From Ileibacterium valens (GTDB lineage Bacteria > Bacillota_I > Bacilli_A > Erysipelotrichales > Erysipelotrichaceae), in contig NZ_MPJW01000260.1 of the NCBI RefSeq assembly GCF_001945525.1, positions 17,921 to 81,920 on the forward strand: a stretch of 64,000 bases of DNA. Direction: 5' to 3'. The translations under genes and the position numbers were made by a program. The notes under the pieces are model-generated. The model was not told the DNA's origin. It did not search any database and saw only the letters and a program-made list of their open reading frames with translations. This document shows, piece by piece, positions 47,653 through 58,060 of the stretch (position 1 is the first letter of the stretch; each line of letters begins with the position of its first letter).

Positions 47653-48540
47653 ATGAATAGAGATAATGATAAAAAGATTTTTATGATTCTGCTGATCCTC
47701 TTTTTAATGATTGGGTCAATTTTTTCTTTTCCGCTGTTTTCATTATTCTTTGGAACGATTCCAGTGCTGGTAGGAGTTGCGGCGATTATTCTGATCTTAA
47801 CTCTGGTTGGCAAGAATTCATCAAATCCCAGAGTTCGGTATCAAAGTGATCAATTCTCTGATCATTTCAAAAGGGAGCTAAAGGAAGCAGGAAAACATGC
47901 CGGTAAAGCAACCGTCTCATTAGGAAAAGAAGTATCCAGAAAACTGCGTGAAGAAATTGCTAAAAACCAGGAATTAAAAAAGTCTCAGAAGTATGGTCAG
48001 TCCAGAACAAAACAGGATTTTTCTGACTATGGCTCTTATGATCAGAAGCTGAATAAGGAGCCAAAAACGCCTGACTGGAGTTCATTTCAGACTGAAAGAT
48101 CCAGGAGCCGGCCGCAAATTCCTCATCCATTTTATACCAGCTCCATTCAGGAACTCGAAAATGACATACAGGTAATTTCTTCAAGAAAGGATAAGGTCTA
48201 TCAGCTGCTTGATGATCTTTTTGGCAACAGTAAGATCACCATTACCCGTTATCGTCAGGTCATTGACAGCTCCGAAAAAACACTTCAGATGAATTTGAAT
48301 GAAGCGAAAAAAGCTATTAATCTCTTTGATGAGTATGCAGTACCGACACCAGAACATCAGGCGATTATCCAAAAATTTGTTGATAACTCAGAAGATATCG
48401 TAGAAAGCTTTGAAAAGGTGGTTCTCGAACTTCTTGAACTCCAGCAAAATCGAACATTCTCCGCCAGTGATCATCTTGATGAAAACCTTGATGAACTGGC
48501 TAGAACAACAAGGTACTACCGGGATGGTTCTGCTCATTAA
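47653..48540 (+). CDS. membrane-anchored helical protein of unknown function (XpaC-like)
   Basis: 295 residues. Two hydrophobic segments at about 8-30 and 33-52 form a membrane hairpin. A basic linker follows (about 60-160). The last 135 residues form amphipathic helices (IQELENDIQVISSRKDKVYQ, then EKTLQMNLNEAKKAINLFDE). This layout resembles XpaC-type proteins, often partnered with TelA, but no telA is here and the match is by general form only. A GAGGAG ribosome site precedes the ATG. No enzyme motif is seen. Confidence 0.7.
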   Translation: MNRDNDKKIFMILLILFLMIGSIFSFPLFSLFFGTIPVLVGVAAIILILTLVGKNSSNPRVRYQSDQFSDHFKRELKEAGKHAGKATVSLGKEVSRKLREEIAKNQELKKSQKYGQSRTKQDFSDYGSYDQKLNKEPKTPDWSSFQTERSRSRPQIPHPFYTSSIQELENDIQVISSRKDKVYQLLDDLFGNSKITITRYRQVIDSSEKTLQMNLNEAKKAINLFDEYAVPTPEHQAIIQKFVDNSEDIVESFEKVVLELLELQQNRTFSASDHLDENLDELARTTRYYRDGSAH

Positions 48541-48643
48541 ACCTGTAAATGATCTGGTCCATTCGGTTTGATTGATTTCCTATCCGGTCTGAATCTTTGC
48601 TAAGAGATGGCATGTTCTTAATCAGAAAATAATGAATATTACG

Positions 48644-48686
48644 AATAACTCTCGGTCCGGTATAGTTTGGACCGAGAGTTATTTTT
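48644..48686 (+). terminator. rho-independent terminator
   Basis: A 15-bp stem (AATAACTCTCGGTCC with GGACCGAGAGTTATT) and T-run, about 100 bases after the membrane protein stop. The rest of 48541-48849 shows nothing. Confidence 0.93.
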
Positions 48687-48849
48687 GCAAATGAAATTTT
48701 TATTATTTATGCCGATATAATCTCAAAGACTCACTAAGACTCTCGGCAGCTCTTAAGCGGCTAAAATTCATTCAGCGAGCGATGAGATACTATGCAAATA
48801 TGGATTGAACGAACTGTTTGTGACTAAAAACAAAACCTTCCTGAAGCTG

Positions 48850-49743
48850 TTATTTATGAAATATTTTCCATTTTTTGATAACGATAATCTGTCCTAGAGT
48901 CAGAATGAGGCAGAATACGATTACCCCAGGATAACCCCATGGTTCCTTGAGTAAATGCATGTTGACAAAGTTCATGCCAAACCATCCGGTGATGAATGTG
49001 AGTGGTGTGAATATCGATGTAACGATCGTCAGAAGATTAACAAGATCATTCTGACGTTCCGAAAGTTTTGCCTGTTTCATATCTAGAATCTGAGTCAGCG
49101 ATTCCTTCTGAGTGTGAGTCAGAGAGGCGAGATGATTCACCCGTTGGATATAAAGTGAAAGCAAGTTCTGAGCAATTTTATCACCAGACTGTATAGCGGC
49201 CTGATCAATCGTTTCTGCCATGTTGGTCAGCTGTTCATAATAAACGTATAGCGCATTTAATTCATTACGCATGTACAGGAAATCTTTACTTGCATTATCA
49301 GCGTTTTCCTGATCCATTCGAAGTGCTAAATCATTCAGTGTTTTTTCGTATCCCTGTAAGGTATACAGGTCTTCTCGAATCAGGGACTCCATAAAATCAA
49401 GAAGAAAGACAAGTGGAGATTTGATTTCATCATCATACTCTTCGAGCATCTTTCTGACTTTCTTTTCGACTTTGGATCCTTCATCAATAAAGTAGAGTCT
49501 GTCAGGAGTCAGGCAAAACGCAAAGATGTTTCGTGAGATCTGCAGATTTTTTTTGGATGGGATGATGAACGTCCCATAGATGAGCCCGTGATAATTTGAT
49601 GCCTGGCAGAATTCAGGATGACTGATCACTTTGAAAAGATGATGAACACTGCAGATGTCAGGTTCTTTTTTCTGGAATTCTTCCAGCCCGAGTATTTCAA
49701 TCAGATTTTCACCGGCATAAATTGGTGTTTCTTGGTTTTCCAA
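48850..49743 (-). CDS. CorA-family magnesium transporter
   Basis: 297 residues, starting at TTG with GAGAGGA seven bases upstream. It is a soluble alpha/beta N-terminal domain, a long helix (about 150-235), then two membrane helices. The pore signature is FGMNF in TFITGWFGMNFVNM, placed between the two C-terminal helices, as in CorA and ZntB. It lets magnesium (or another divalent ion) into the cell as a pentamer. The helix ends in a Lys-rich tail (KKWKIFHK). The protein is divergent in its N-terminal half, so ion preference is uncertain. Confidence 0.88.
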   Translation of the reverse strand: MENQETPIYAGENLIEILGLEEFQKKEPDICSVHHLFKVISHPEFCQASNYHGLIYGTFIIPSKKNLQISRNIFAFCLTPDRLYFIDEGSKVEKKVRKMLEEYDDEIKSPLVFLLDFMESLIREDLYTLQGYEKTLNDLALRMDQENADNASKDFLYMRNELNALYVYYEQLTNMAETIDQAAIQSGDKIAQNLLSLYIQRVNHLASLTHTQKESLTQILDMKQAKLSERQNDLVNLLTIVTSIFTPLTFITGWFGMNFVNMHLLKEPWGYPGVIVFCLILTLGQIIVIKKWKIFHK

Positions 49744-49877
49744 AAGATATCCTCTCTTAATCTTCCTGTTGATGAAACGACAGGTTTACAATCAATTCTA
49801 ATTGTGGTTCTGATGTTAGAATATCACGGTTTCTTTTCTTTGGAGATAAAGCTGTCTGAATGATGATGATCAATAGC

Positions 49878-50057
49878 TCACATAGGAATTCGAAGCAGAA
49901 AAATAGTTCCAGCCGGAGAACTTTTTTCAATTTCAAGCGAAATAGCCAATTGTCTGCATAAAGTTGCTGCAATACTCAGTCCCAATCCATAATGTCCATT
50001 TCTATTTCTGGATTGATAAACCATATAAAGTGGTTTGAAAATCTTAATGACTATTTA
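49878..50057 (-). pseudogene. 3' remnant of a sensor histidine kinase
   Basis: A frame of about 59 residues ends at a TGA at 49878. It contains KIFKPLYMVYQ, HYGLGLSIAATLC and a final AGTIFLLRIPM. This is the F-box, G2-box and end of a histidine kinase ATPase domain. A stop lies just before it and no start or upstream kinase parts are present. So it is a decayed fragment. The terminator at 50084 bounds the region. Confidence 0.75.
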
Positions 50058-50083
50058 AAGATAGATGTAGTTTCTCTGACAGT

Positions 50084-50116
50084 AAAAAACTCCCATTTTT
50101 ATCTGGGAGTTTTTTT
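50084..50116. terminator. bidirectional terminator
   Basis: AAACTCCCA pairs with TGGGAGTTT, with A-run and T-run flanks on the two sides. Confidence 0.9.
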
Positions 50117-50252
50117 GTTAAACAAGTAAAGCCTTATAAGTAATGAAAGTGATTCAGCCTTTCATGAAGGCCTGCCGTGAATGATTAAAACCTTTTTTAA
50201 TCATACGATATAGGGTAAATAGACGAGAAGGGTCCTAATTCGTACATTATTT

Positions 50253-50711
50253 CTAGTATCTGCGGTAGAAAGAGCGGTACTGAGAATCACCGAATCCAAG
50301 AATAATGATAAACAGAGGGTTCAGGAAGATCAGTCCAAGAGCAAAGCCAAAACCATGTCCAAAGTTCACTGAAATTCCATACCACATATCGGCCAGAAGC
50401 AAGGCAGCGATCAGGCTGAAGATCGTGCTGACAGCACCTAACAGAAAGAAAATGGCCAGATTAGACATCCAGGCAAACAGCCCGGATAACAATAGGCTTC
50501 CTCCCCACAGCCAGAACATGGATTCCTTATTTGCTATTTTGAAGCAAATGTACAGGTTATAAATTGGAATAATCGCTTTCCATCCTTCCTCTCCGGCTTT
50601 TCTGAAAGTCTGAAACAATCCGCATGCCAGCAGGATGTACCAGATAAAACCGAAGAAACCATAGTAATTATTCCAAGGAAGCGAGGTATAAATATTCGCA
50701 GTAAATGTCAT
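50253..50711 (-). CDS. DUF5684-like integral membrane protein
   Basis: 152 residues from the ATG at 50711, which has AGGAAAGGA upstream; the frame is open to 50747. Four to five hydrophobic segments are visible. The conserved-looking stretch EEGWKAIIPIYNLYICFKIA matches the family usually listed as DUF5684, sometimes mislabelled signal peptidase I. The function is unknown. It is transcribed alone on the minus strand. Confidence 0.75.
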   Translation of the reverse strand: MTFTANIYTSLPWNNYYGFFGFIWYILLACGLFQTFRKAGEEGWKAIIPIYNLYICFKIANKESMFWLWGGSLLLSGLFAWMSNLAIFFLLGAVSTIFSLIAALLLADMWYGISVNFGHGFGFALGLIFLNPLFIIILGFGDSQYRSFYRRY

Positions 50712-51371
50712 AGTAATCAGTCCTTTCCTGCATCTATTGTATCGCACGAGTTGTTATTCATTCTTACATTGGACTAGGTCGAAAAGAGTTAGGAAAAAGA
50801 AGGTAAAAAAGCACAGGTAAAAAGAAACGAAGCAGAGAAGGAAAACAAAGACCAGACAGCTTTAAAAAAGCATAAAAAAAGAAGAGGTCCCAATCGTCTT
50901 TACTCTGCACTTTGAAGAGCAGCAAGTCTGATTCTGCAATCAGCAGCACGGAACCTCTGTATTCGAGAACAGTTTTACCTGTTTCGTGAATTCATAATAC
51001 ACCCGCTGTGTTCAGATGGATTTTTAATGCTCAGATATTATGATTTGATGGATCTGAAGATTGGTTGAAAAGCTGAGACTTATTGGCAGACCGGAATATA
51101 AAACTGGTGATGATTTTTTGATTGGCGAAGGGATCAATGAGCTGGTTTCATACCTCATATGTTCTCTGCATTACAATCAGTAGATCTTAAAAAAACTAAT
51201 GTGATAATTTTAAAGTCCATGGAAGTCGATCTGGCATGATCATTATCTCGTTTAATTGATAGAACATCTATTTTTGGATTGGATAAAAAAGCAAACGAAT
51301 AGATCATGGATGACTTAATGAAAACAAAATGAAACAAAATGAAAAATGAAAACAGAGTTTTCAGAAAATCG
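50712..51371. other. long intergenic stretch
   Basis: About 660 bases without a gene. The branched minus-strand element at 50872-50958 is the only structure that stands out. AACAG and CTGTT form a small hairpin just upstream of it. Confidence 0.5.
50872..50958 (-). ncRNA. branched RNA element on the minus strand
   Basis: On the minus strand AGAGGTTCC (50958-50950) pairs with GGGACCTCT (50891-50883), enclosing CTGATT-GCAG-AATCAG and a CTGC/GCAG hairpin. A run of seven T follows (50880-50874). No gene lies upstream on this strand, so it may be a short RNA with its own terminator. Confidence 0.45.
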
Positions 51372-51400
51372 TTGATTTTGGGAATTCCTTGTGATATAAA
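51372..51400 (+). promoter_or_regulatory. promoter of the ilv cluster
   Basis: TTGATT (51372-51377), 17 bases, TATAAA (51395-51400), with TG one base before the -10 box (extended -10). It lies 97 bases before ilvB. No T-box or leader peptide was seen in between. Confidence 0.72.
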
Positions 51401-51496
51401 GAACGGGAACTCTTTTGAATCGAAAGTAAATTTGTAATCAAATACGCAGTTTTATCATCCGGTTCAGAAGAAATCATCAAAAGAAGGAAGAATTTT

Positions 51497-53185
51497 ATGT
51501 TAATGACAGGCGCCGATATTGTTGTTGAGACATTAATTGAGCAGGGTGTCAAAACAGTCTTCGGATATCCCGGAGGTCAGGTCATTGATCTGTATGATGC
51601 GCTGTTTAAAGCCAGACACCGTCTGAACCATGTACTCAGTTCACATGAGCAGCATGCGGCTCATGCTGCAGATGGCTATGCAAGAGCCACAGGAGAAACT
51701 GGGGTAGTCATTGCGACTTCCGGACCAGGAGCAACCAACCTGGTAACAGGAATTGCAACAGCCTATCTGGATTCTGTTCCAATGGTCGCCATTACCGGAA
51801 ATGTCGGCCGTTCTCTGATTGGCCGGGATTCCTTTCAGGAATGCGATATAACCGGGATCACGCTTCCCATCACGAAGCATAACTTCATGGTGCAGGATGT
51901 AGCAGACCTAGCCAATACAATTCGTGAGGCTTTCAAAATAGCAAGAAGCGGCAGACCGGGTCCGGTGCTGGTAGATATTCCAAAAGATATTCAGGCAGCG
52001 ATCCATGAGTTTGAACCATTTGAACAGGTGACTCCTGAAGAAAATGATCTTGCAGAAGATGAAGAGATCCTGAGTGCCGTCCAAATGATTGAAGAGTCTA
52101 AACGTCCATATATTTATATGGGGGGTGGAGCACTTCGGGCAAATGTTGAAAATGAAATCATTGAGCTGGCGGATTGTATTGATGCACCGATTGGAACCAC
52201 TTTAATGGGAATTTCGGTGGTTCCCTGCGATCATCCCCGCTATCTCGGAATGGAAGGGATGCATGGACATTTTGCAAGCAGCCGTGCTCAGCATGATGCG
52301 GATCTGATCATCTGTCTTGGGGCTCGCTTTTCGGATCGGGCTACTGGAAATGTAGCTAAATATGCTCCAAAAGCAAAAATCATTCATATTGACATCGATG
52401 CTGCTGAGCTCAATAAGAATGTGAATGTTGAATTGGGCATCGCTGGAGATATGAAAGATGCACTCAGGCGGATTATTGATCAGCTGGAAACGGTCGAGCG
52501 TCCGGCCTGGCAAAAGAGAATTGCAGAATTCAAGGCAATGCAGCAGGCTCAGTTCGAAAGGGTAGAAAACCAGAAAGAATTGACTCCTTTTGCCCTGATT
52601 AATGAAATTTCGAAATATGCAGATCCATCGACTCCAATTGTGACTGACGTTGGTCAGCATCAGATGTGGGTCGCTCAGTACTTCCCATTTAAGATGCCGC
52701 GAACGTTTATTACATCCGGTGGACTTGGGACTATGGGATTTGGACTGGGGGCTGCCATTGGAGCAAGCCTGGGTACAGGCAAACGAACGATCTTATTTAC
52801 CGGGGATGGCAGCTTTGGCATGAATCTGAATGATCTGGCGACCGTATTTGCCAATCAGGTTCCTGTAGTCATCGTGGTCCTGAACAACAGGGTCTTGGGA
52901 ATGGTTCGTCAGTGGCAGACTCTGTTCTATGACGCTCATTATTCTCATACGAATCTTGATGCAAGGCAAAGTGACTTTGTAAAGATCGCTGAAGCGTTTG
53001 GTATTCCGGCATTCCGCATTTCTTCACTTGAAGAACTACCGGAAACAGCCGCCAAAGCGATGGCGAAATCTGGACCTGTTCTGATTGAAGCAGAAATTGG
53101 ACGAAACGAATTTGTTTTGCCGATGCTTCCTCCAGGAGGAAGTATGGATCAGATCATCACAGATATTGAGGAACAGGAGGCATAA
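51497..53185 (+). CDS. ilvB: acetolactate synthase large subunit
   Basis: 562 residues. It condenses two pyruvates, or pyruvate with 2-oxobutyrate, using thiamine diphosphate, FAD and magnesium. The N-terminal GYPGGQVIDLYDAL, the catalytic-Glu stretch SSHEQHAAHAADGYARATG, and the TPP site GDGSFGMNLNDLATVFANQV are all visible, as is RQSDFVKIAEAFGI at the end. The presence of IlvN right after fixes it as the anabolic AHAS rather than catabolic AlsS. The promoter is just upstream. GAAGGAAG serves as ribosome site. Confidence 0.97.
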   Translation: MLMTGADIVVETLIEQGVKTVFGYPGGQVIDLYDALFKARHRLNHVLSSHEQHAAHAADGYARATGETGVVIATSGPGATNLVTGIATAYLDSVPMVAITGNVGRSLIGRDSFQECDITGITLPITKHNFMVQDVADLANTIREAFKIARSGRPGPVLVDIPKDIQAAIHEFEPFEQVTPEENDLAEDEEILSAVQMIEESKRPYIYMGGGALRANVENEIIELADCIDAPIGTTLMGISVVPCDHPRYLGMEGMHGHFASSRAQHDADLIICLGARFSDRATGNVAKYAPKAKIIHIDIDAAELNKNVNVELGIAGDMKDALRRIIDQLETVERPAWQKRIAEFKAMQQAQFERVENQKELTPFALINEISKYADPSTPIVTDVGQHQMWVAQYFPFKMPRTFITSGGLGTMGFGLGAAIGASLGTGKRTILFTGDGSFGMNLNDLATVFANQVPVVIVVLNNRVLGMVRQWQTLFYDAHYSHTNLDARQSDFVKIAEAFGIPAFRISSLEELPETAAKAMAKSGPVLIEAEIGRNEFVLPMLPPGGSMDQIITDIEEQEA

Positions 53186-53722
53186 ATGATGGAACATTTT
53201 GAAATTGCATGCCTCGTCCGAAACTCCGCAGGAGTACTGACGCGTGTTTCTTCAATGTTTACCCGTCGGGGATTCAACATTAATTCCCTGGCGGTTGGTC
53301 CTACAGAAGATCCGGCATTATCCAGAATTACGATCTCTGTAAACGGGGATGAAAACATTCGATCTCAATGCATCAAGCAGCTTCGAAAGCTCTACGATGT
53401 CAAGGATGTCAAGGAAATGATATCGGAAGAAAGGGTAGGCCGTGAGCTTGCCTTGATCAAGCTGAAAAATCTCCCGGAAACCCGAAGTGATATCGTTTCG
53501 GCTGTTGATATCTTCCGATGCAAGATTATCGACTTCTCACCAAGTACATTATGTGTAGAGATCACAGGTGAACCATCCAAGATCAACGCCTTTATTACGG
53601 TTGTTGAACCTTATGGAATACTTGAAATGTGCCGTTCGGGTCTGGTGGCGTTGCAAAGAGGATGCAGCTATCTCAATGAAGATATTGATTTTCGAACTGC
53701 AAACAATGAGGCCAGACAATAA
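53186..53722 (+). CDS. ilvN: acetolactate synthase regulatory small subunit
   Basis: 178 residues, the long form. The N-terminal ACT domain starts IACLVRNSAGVLTRVSSMFT and contains RRGFNINSLAVGPTED, which binds valine for feedback control. The C-terminal domain (from about residue 85) holds DIFRCKIIDFSPSTLCVEIT. It begins directly after the ilvB stop, with AGGAGG in the end of ilvB, so the two subunits are made together. Two adjacent ATG codons are possible starts. Confidence 0.96.
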   Translation: MMEHFEIACLVRNSAGVLTRVSSMFTRRGFNINSLAVGPTEDPALSRITISVNGDENIRSQCIKQLRKLYDVKDVKEMISEERVGRELALIKLKNLPETRSDIVSAVDIFRCKIIDFSPSTLCVEITGEPSKINAFITVVEPYGILEMCRSGLVALQRGCSYLNEDIDFRTANNEARQ

Positions 53723-53821
53723 ACCCCGGATATTTTCAAGGAGATTTAATCCAGAAATCTTTGAATGAAATCTATAAAGAATAAAATCGAAAGAAATTTC
53801 GAACAAGATATAAAGCATTGA

Positions 53822-54874
<1,053 letters not shown>

Positions 54875-54941
54875 TCCATTTTGTAAAAATACGTTTGAAA
54901 AACCGTTGAGTTGTTTACTGAAAACGGTCAATACCATTCAG

Positions 54942-54964
54942 AAAAACCCGCAATGCGGGTTTTT
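54942..54964 (+). terminator. terminator after ilvC
   Basis: AAAAACCCGC, three-base loop, GCGGGTTTTT. It may be partial, since ilvD follows in the same direction. Confidence 0.85.
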
Positions 54965-55175
54965 CGTGCATTTATAGAAAGTATTAAAGAAAATACGGTT
55001 CAAACAGATGAATAATGAAATTCAGATGTCTGTTTAGAAGAAAGCAGGCGCATGATTTTTGTATGAATAGAGTCCATCCGATAAGATAAACCAATCGGAA
55101 GGTCTGACCTTCTGTCCTACCTTTAAGGGACATTCATCTGTTCTGAACTCCTTGAAAAATTGGAAGAGGAAATAG
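54965..55175 (+). promoter_or_regulatory. ilvD leader with two small hairpins
   Basis: GAAGGTC and GACCTTC form a perfect hairpin near 55098-55112, directly followed by TGTCC with GGGACA. No T-box core is present. No clear promoter was found, so transcription may also read in from ilvC. Confidence 0.35.
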
Positions 55176-56837
55176 ATGATGAACAGTGATGCTATGAAAA
55201 AGGGCTTTGATAAAGCCCCCCAGCGCTCTTTGCTTCATGCGCTTGGATTAACAGAAGAAGAAATCAATCGTCCACTGATCGGTATTGTTTCCAGTCAGAA
55301 TGATATTGTTCCAGGACATATGAATCTGGATAAAATTGTCGAAGCAGCAAAAGTCGGAGTGGCCATGGCAGGAGGAACCCCGATCGTCTTTCCAGCGATT
55401 GCAGTATGCGATGGAATTGCGATGGGCCATAATGGAATGCGCTATTCACTGGTTACCCGTGATCTGATTGCGGATTCAACGGAAGCAATGGCTTTAGCCC
55501 ATGCCTTTGACGGCCTGGTGATGGTTCCTAACTGTGACAAAAACGTTCCTGGATTATTGATGGCAGCTGCCCGGTTAAATATTCCAACTATTTTTGTTTC
55601 AGGCGGGCCAATGCTGGCAGGACGAATTGACGGCCATAAGACCTCGCTTTCAAGTATGTTTGAGGCGGTTGGTGCCTATAAAGCAGGAAAGATTGATTTA
55701 AAAAAGCTTAAGGAATATGAATTAAATACCTGCCCTTCCTGCGGCAGCTGCTCAGGAATGTATACGGCTAATTCTCACAACTGCCTGACTGAAGTGCTTG
55801 GAATGGGATTAAAAGGAAACGGTACGATTCCAGCTGTCTATTCAGCTCGTATTGAGCTGGCTAAAAAAGCAGGAATGCAGGTCATGGAACTTGTAAAGCA
55901 GAACATTCGTCCAAGAGACATCATGACCAAAGAGGCCATTGAAAATGCGCTGACTGCCGATATGGCTTTAGGCTGTTCTACAAACTCAATGCTGCATTTA
56001 CCAGCGATTGCCCATGAATGCAAAATTGATATTGATCTGGATCATGTCAATGAAATTTCTGAAAAGACGCCAAATCTTTGCCATTTAGCACCAGCAGGTC
56101 CGACTTATATGGAAGATCTCAATGCAGCCGGCGGAGTTTATGCGGTATTAAAACAGCTTGAAGATGCTGGACTGATTCATGGGGATGTGATGACTGTAAC
56201 TGGAAAAACCCTTCATGAAAATATTCAGGATGCGAACAATCTGAATCCGGAAGTCATTCGGACGGTAGATAATCCCTATACAGCGACCGGTGGACTTGCC
56301 GTCTTAAAAGGAAATCTTGCGCCGGATGGATGCGTGGTTAAACGCTCAGCGGTAGCCCCGGAAATGCTTGTCCACGAAGGTCCGGCGGTTGTCTTTAATT
56401 CAGAAGAAGAAGCTATTGCTGGAATTTTTGGCGGTAAGGTAAAGGCTGGAGATGTTGTGGTGATCCGCTATGAAGGTCCAGCAGGCGGACCAGGAATGCG
56501 CGAGATGCTTTCACCCACTTCAGCGATCGCAGGAATGGGTCTCGATAAGGAAGTTGCCCTGATTACTGATGGCCGTTTTTCCGGTGCCACGCGCGGAGCA
56601 GCCATCGGACATATTTCACCGGAGGCAGTTTCTGGCGGTCTGATCGCTTATGTAAAGGATGGAGACCTGATTTCCATTGATATTCCGAATTATTCAATTA
56701 CCCTTAAAGTAGATGATGCAGAAATTGAACAGCGGAAAAAAGAAATGCCGATTCAGAAGAAAGAGCATGTTGAAGGATATCTCAGACGTTATGCTTCACT
56801 GGTATCCTCCGCTGACAAAGGAGCAATTCTTCCATAA
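55176..56837 (+). CDS. ilvD: dihydroxy-acid dehydratase
   Basis: 553 residues. It dehydrates dihydroxy acids to the 2-oxo precursors of valine and isoleucine, with an iron-sulfur cluster. Cysteines appear in [10 protein letters not shown] and [16 protein letters not shown]; the C-terminal [11 protein letters not shown] and [12 protein letters not shown] are signatures of the IlvD/Edd family. The [10 protein letters not shown] form and the other ilv genes around it favour IlvD over Edd. GAGGAAA precedes the ATG pair at 55176. The DUF815 gene starts 20 bases after its stop. Confidence 0.97.
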   Translation: MMNSDAMKKGFDKAPQRSLLHALGLTEEEINRPLIGIVSSQNDIVPGHMNLDKIVEAAKVGVAMAGGTPIVFPAIAVCDGIAMGHNGMRYSLVTRDLIADSTEAMALAHAFDGLVMVPNCDKNVPGLLMAAARLNIPTIFVSGGPMLAGRIDGHKTSLSSMFEAVGAYKAGKIDLKKLKEYELNTCPSCGSCSGMYTANSHNCLTEVLGMGLKGNGTIPAVYSARIELAKKAGMQVMELVKQNIRPRDIMTKEAIENALTADMALGCSTNSMLHLPAIAHECKIDIDLDHVNEISEKTPNLCHLAPAGPTYMEDLNAAGGVYAVLKQLEDAGLIHGDVMTVTGKTLHENIQDANNLNPEVIRTVDNPYTATGGLAVLKGNLAPDGCVVKRSAVAPEMLVHEGPAVVFNSEEEAIAGIFGGKVKAGDVVVIRYEGPAGGPGMREMLSPTSAIAGMGLDKEVALITDGRFSGATRGAAIGHISPEAVSGGLIAYVKDGDLISIDIPNYSITLKVDDAEIEQRKKEMPIQKKEHVEGYLRRYASLVSSADKGAILP

Positions 56838-56857
56838 TAAAAAGGAGCGATTACGCA

Positions 56858-58054
56858 ATGAGTATTTCTTTAGGACAGCGGCTTCGAGAGCTGGCCGTCT
56901 TTGCCGGGCTTCGTGAAGATCCGGTCATTGACGCATTTTTTAATCTGATCGGTTCATCTGAAAGACAGGAATCCATGGAGTCAGTCAGAGGACGTTTCTG
57001 TTATTTTGCAGGCAAACTTTATGCAGCTGGATATACAGACTGGACCGATTATCTGCGCCATAAGGTTTTGTGTATGCCAACCTGCTGCTCGGATTTTGCC
57101 AGTCAGGATCATGAAATACCCTCCTATATGCTCGATGCCGCGATGAATGAACTGGCATCCTTAGCACAGGCTGGATCCCTGAATTCAGAATTTTTCTTTG
57201 ATGATCCGACCATGCCTGCTTTTTCAGCCCATGAATGCGATCTGCAGGGAGACTACCTCAATCGTCTGATGCATGTCTCAGAATATGGTTTTGGGATTTT
57301 TGCTGAATATCGAATGTTTCGTGTTGAGCAGCTTGATGGCGAGATCCGTCTTAAACCAATTGCTCATCCAGACCCGGTAACATTCAATGATTTATATGGA
57401 TATCAGTCTCAGCATGAAGAAGTGATCGATAATTCAATGGTTTTACTCAATAATCAGACCGCCAGCAACATTCTTCTTTATGGAGATGCAGGGACAGGTA
57501 AATCAGCGACGGTTAAAGCGACTGTCAATCTGCTCTATCCGCAGGGACTGCGGTTGATTGAAGTTCGAAAAAACCAGCTTGAACTTCTTCCTGAACTTCT
57601 TGAAGAGCTGTCAGTGAATCCTTTAAAATTCATCATTTTCATCGATGATCTGTCCTTTCAGGAAAATGATGATGAATTTTCAGCCCTCAAGGCTGTTTTA
57701 GAAGGAACGGTTTCAGCCAGAAGTCAGAATGTGGTTATCTATGCCACCAGCAACAGACGTCATATTGTCAGAGAAACGTTCTCGGACCGCGGTGGGGATG
57801 ATGTTCACCGCAATGATACGATGCAGGAGACAATTTCCTTATCGGATCGTTTTGGAATGAGAATACTGTTTGAAAAACCAAGTATTCAGGAATATAGAAA
57901 TATCGTTTTACAGCTCGCCAAGGCTTATAAAATCGATATGGATGAGGATCGGCTGATGCTCAAAGCAGAGCAGTTTGCCTTACGCAAGAGCGGAAGGTCG
58001 GCCAGAGCGGCCCGCCAGTTTATAGAACAGCTGGCTGTTAGACAGGAGAAATAG
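56858..58054 (+). CDS. DUF815-type AAA+ ATPase
   Basis: 398 residues. The N-terminal half (about 1-190) is helical and Cys-containing without known motifs. The P-loop is LLYGDAGTGKSATVKA near residue 207; IIFIDDLSF is Walker B; IYATSNRRHIV is the sensor-1 part; LSDRFGMRILFEKPS follows as in DUF815. The family has no assigned function. It sits 20 bases after ilvD and six before ilvA, so it is cotranscribed with them. A role in branched-chain amino acid synthesis is unproven; it may just be a hitchhiker. AAGGAG lies upstream. Confidence 0.88.
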   Translation: MSISLGQRLRELAVFAGLREDPVIDAFFNLIGSSERQESMESVRGRFCYFAGKLYAAGYTDWTDYLRHKVLCMPTCCSDFASQDHEIPSYMLDAAMNELASLAQAGSLNSEFFFDDPTMPAFSAHECDLQGDYLNRLMHVSEYGFGIFAEYRMFRVEQLDGEIRLKPIAHPDPVTFNDLYGYQSQHEEVIDNSMVLLNNQTASNILLYGDAGTGKSATVKATVNLLYPQGLRLIEVRKNQLELLPELLEELSVNPLKFIIFIDDLSFQENDDEFSALKAVLEGTVSARSQNVVIYATSNRRHIVRETFSDRGGDDVHRNDTMQETISLSDRFGMRILFEKPSIQEYRNIVLQLAKAYKIDMDEDRLMLKAEQFALRKSGRSARAARQFIEQLAVRQEK

Positions 58055-58060
58055 AATTTC

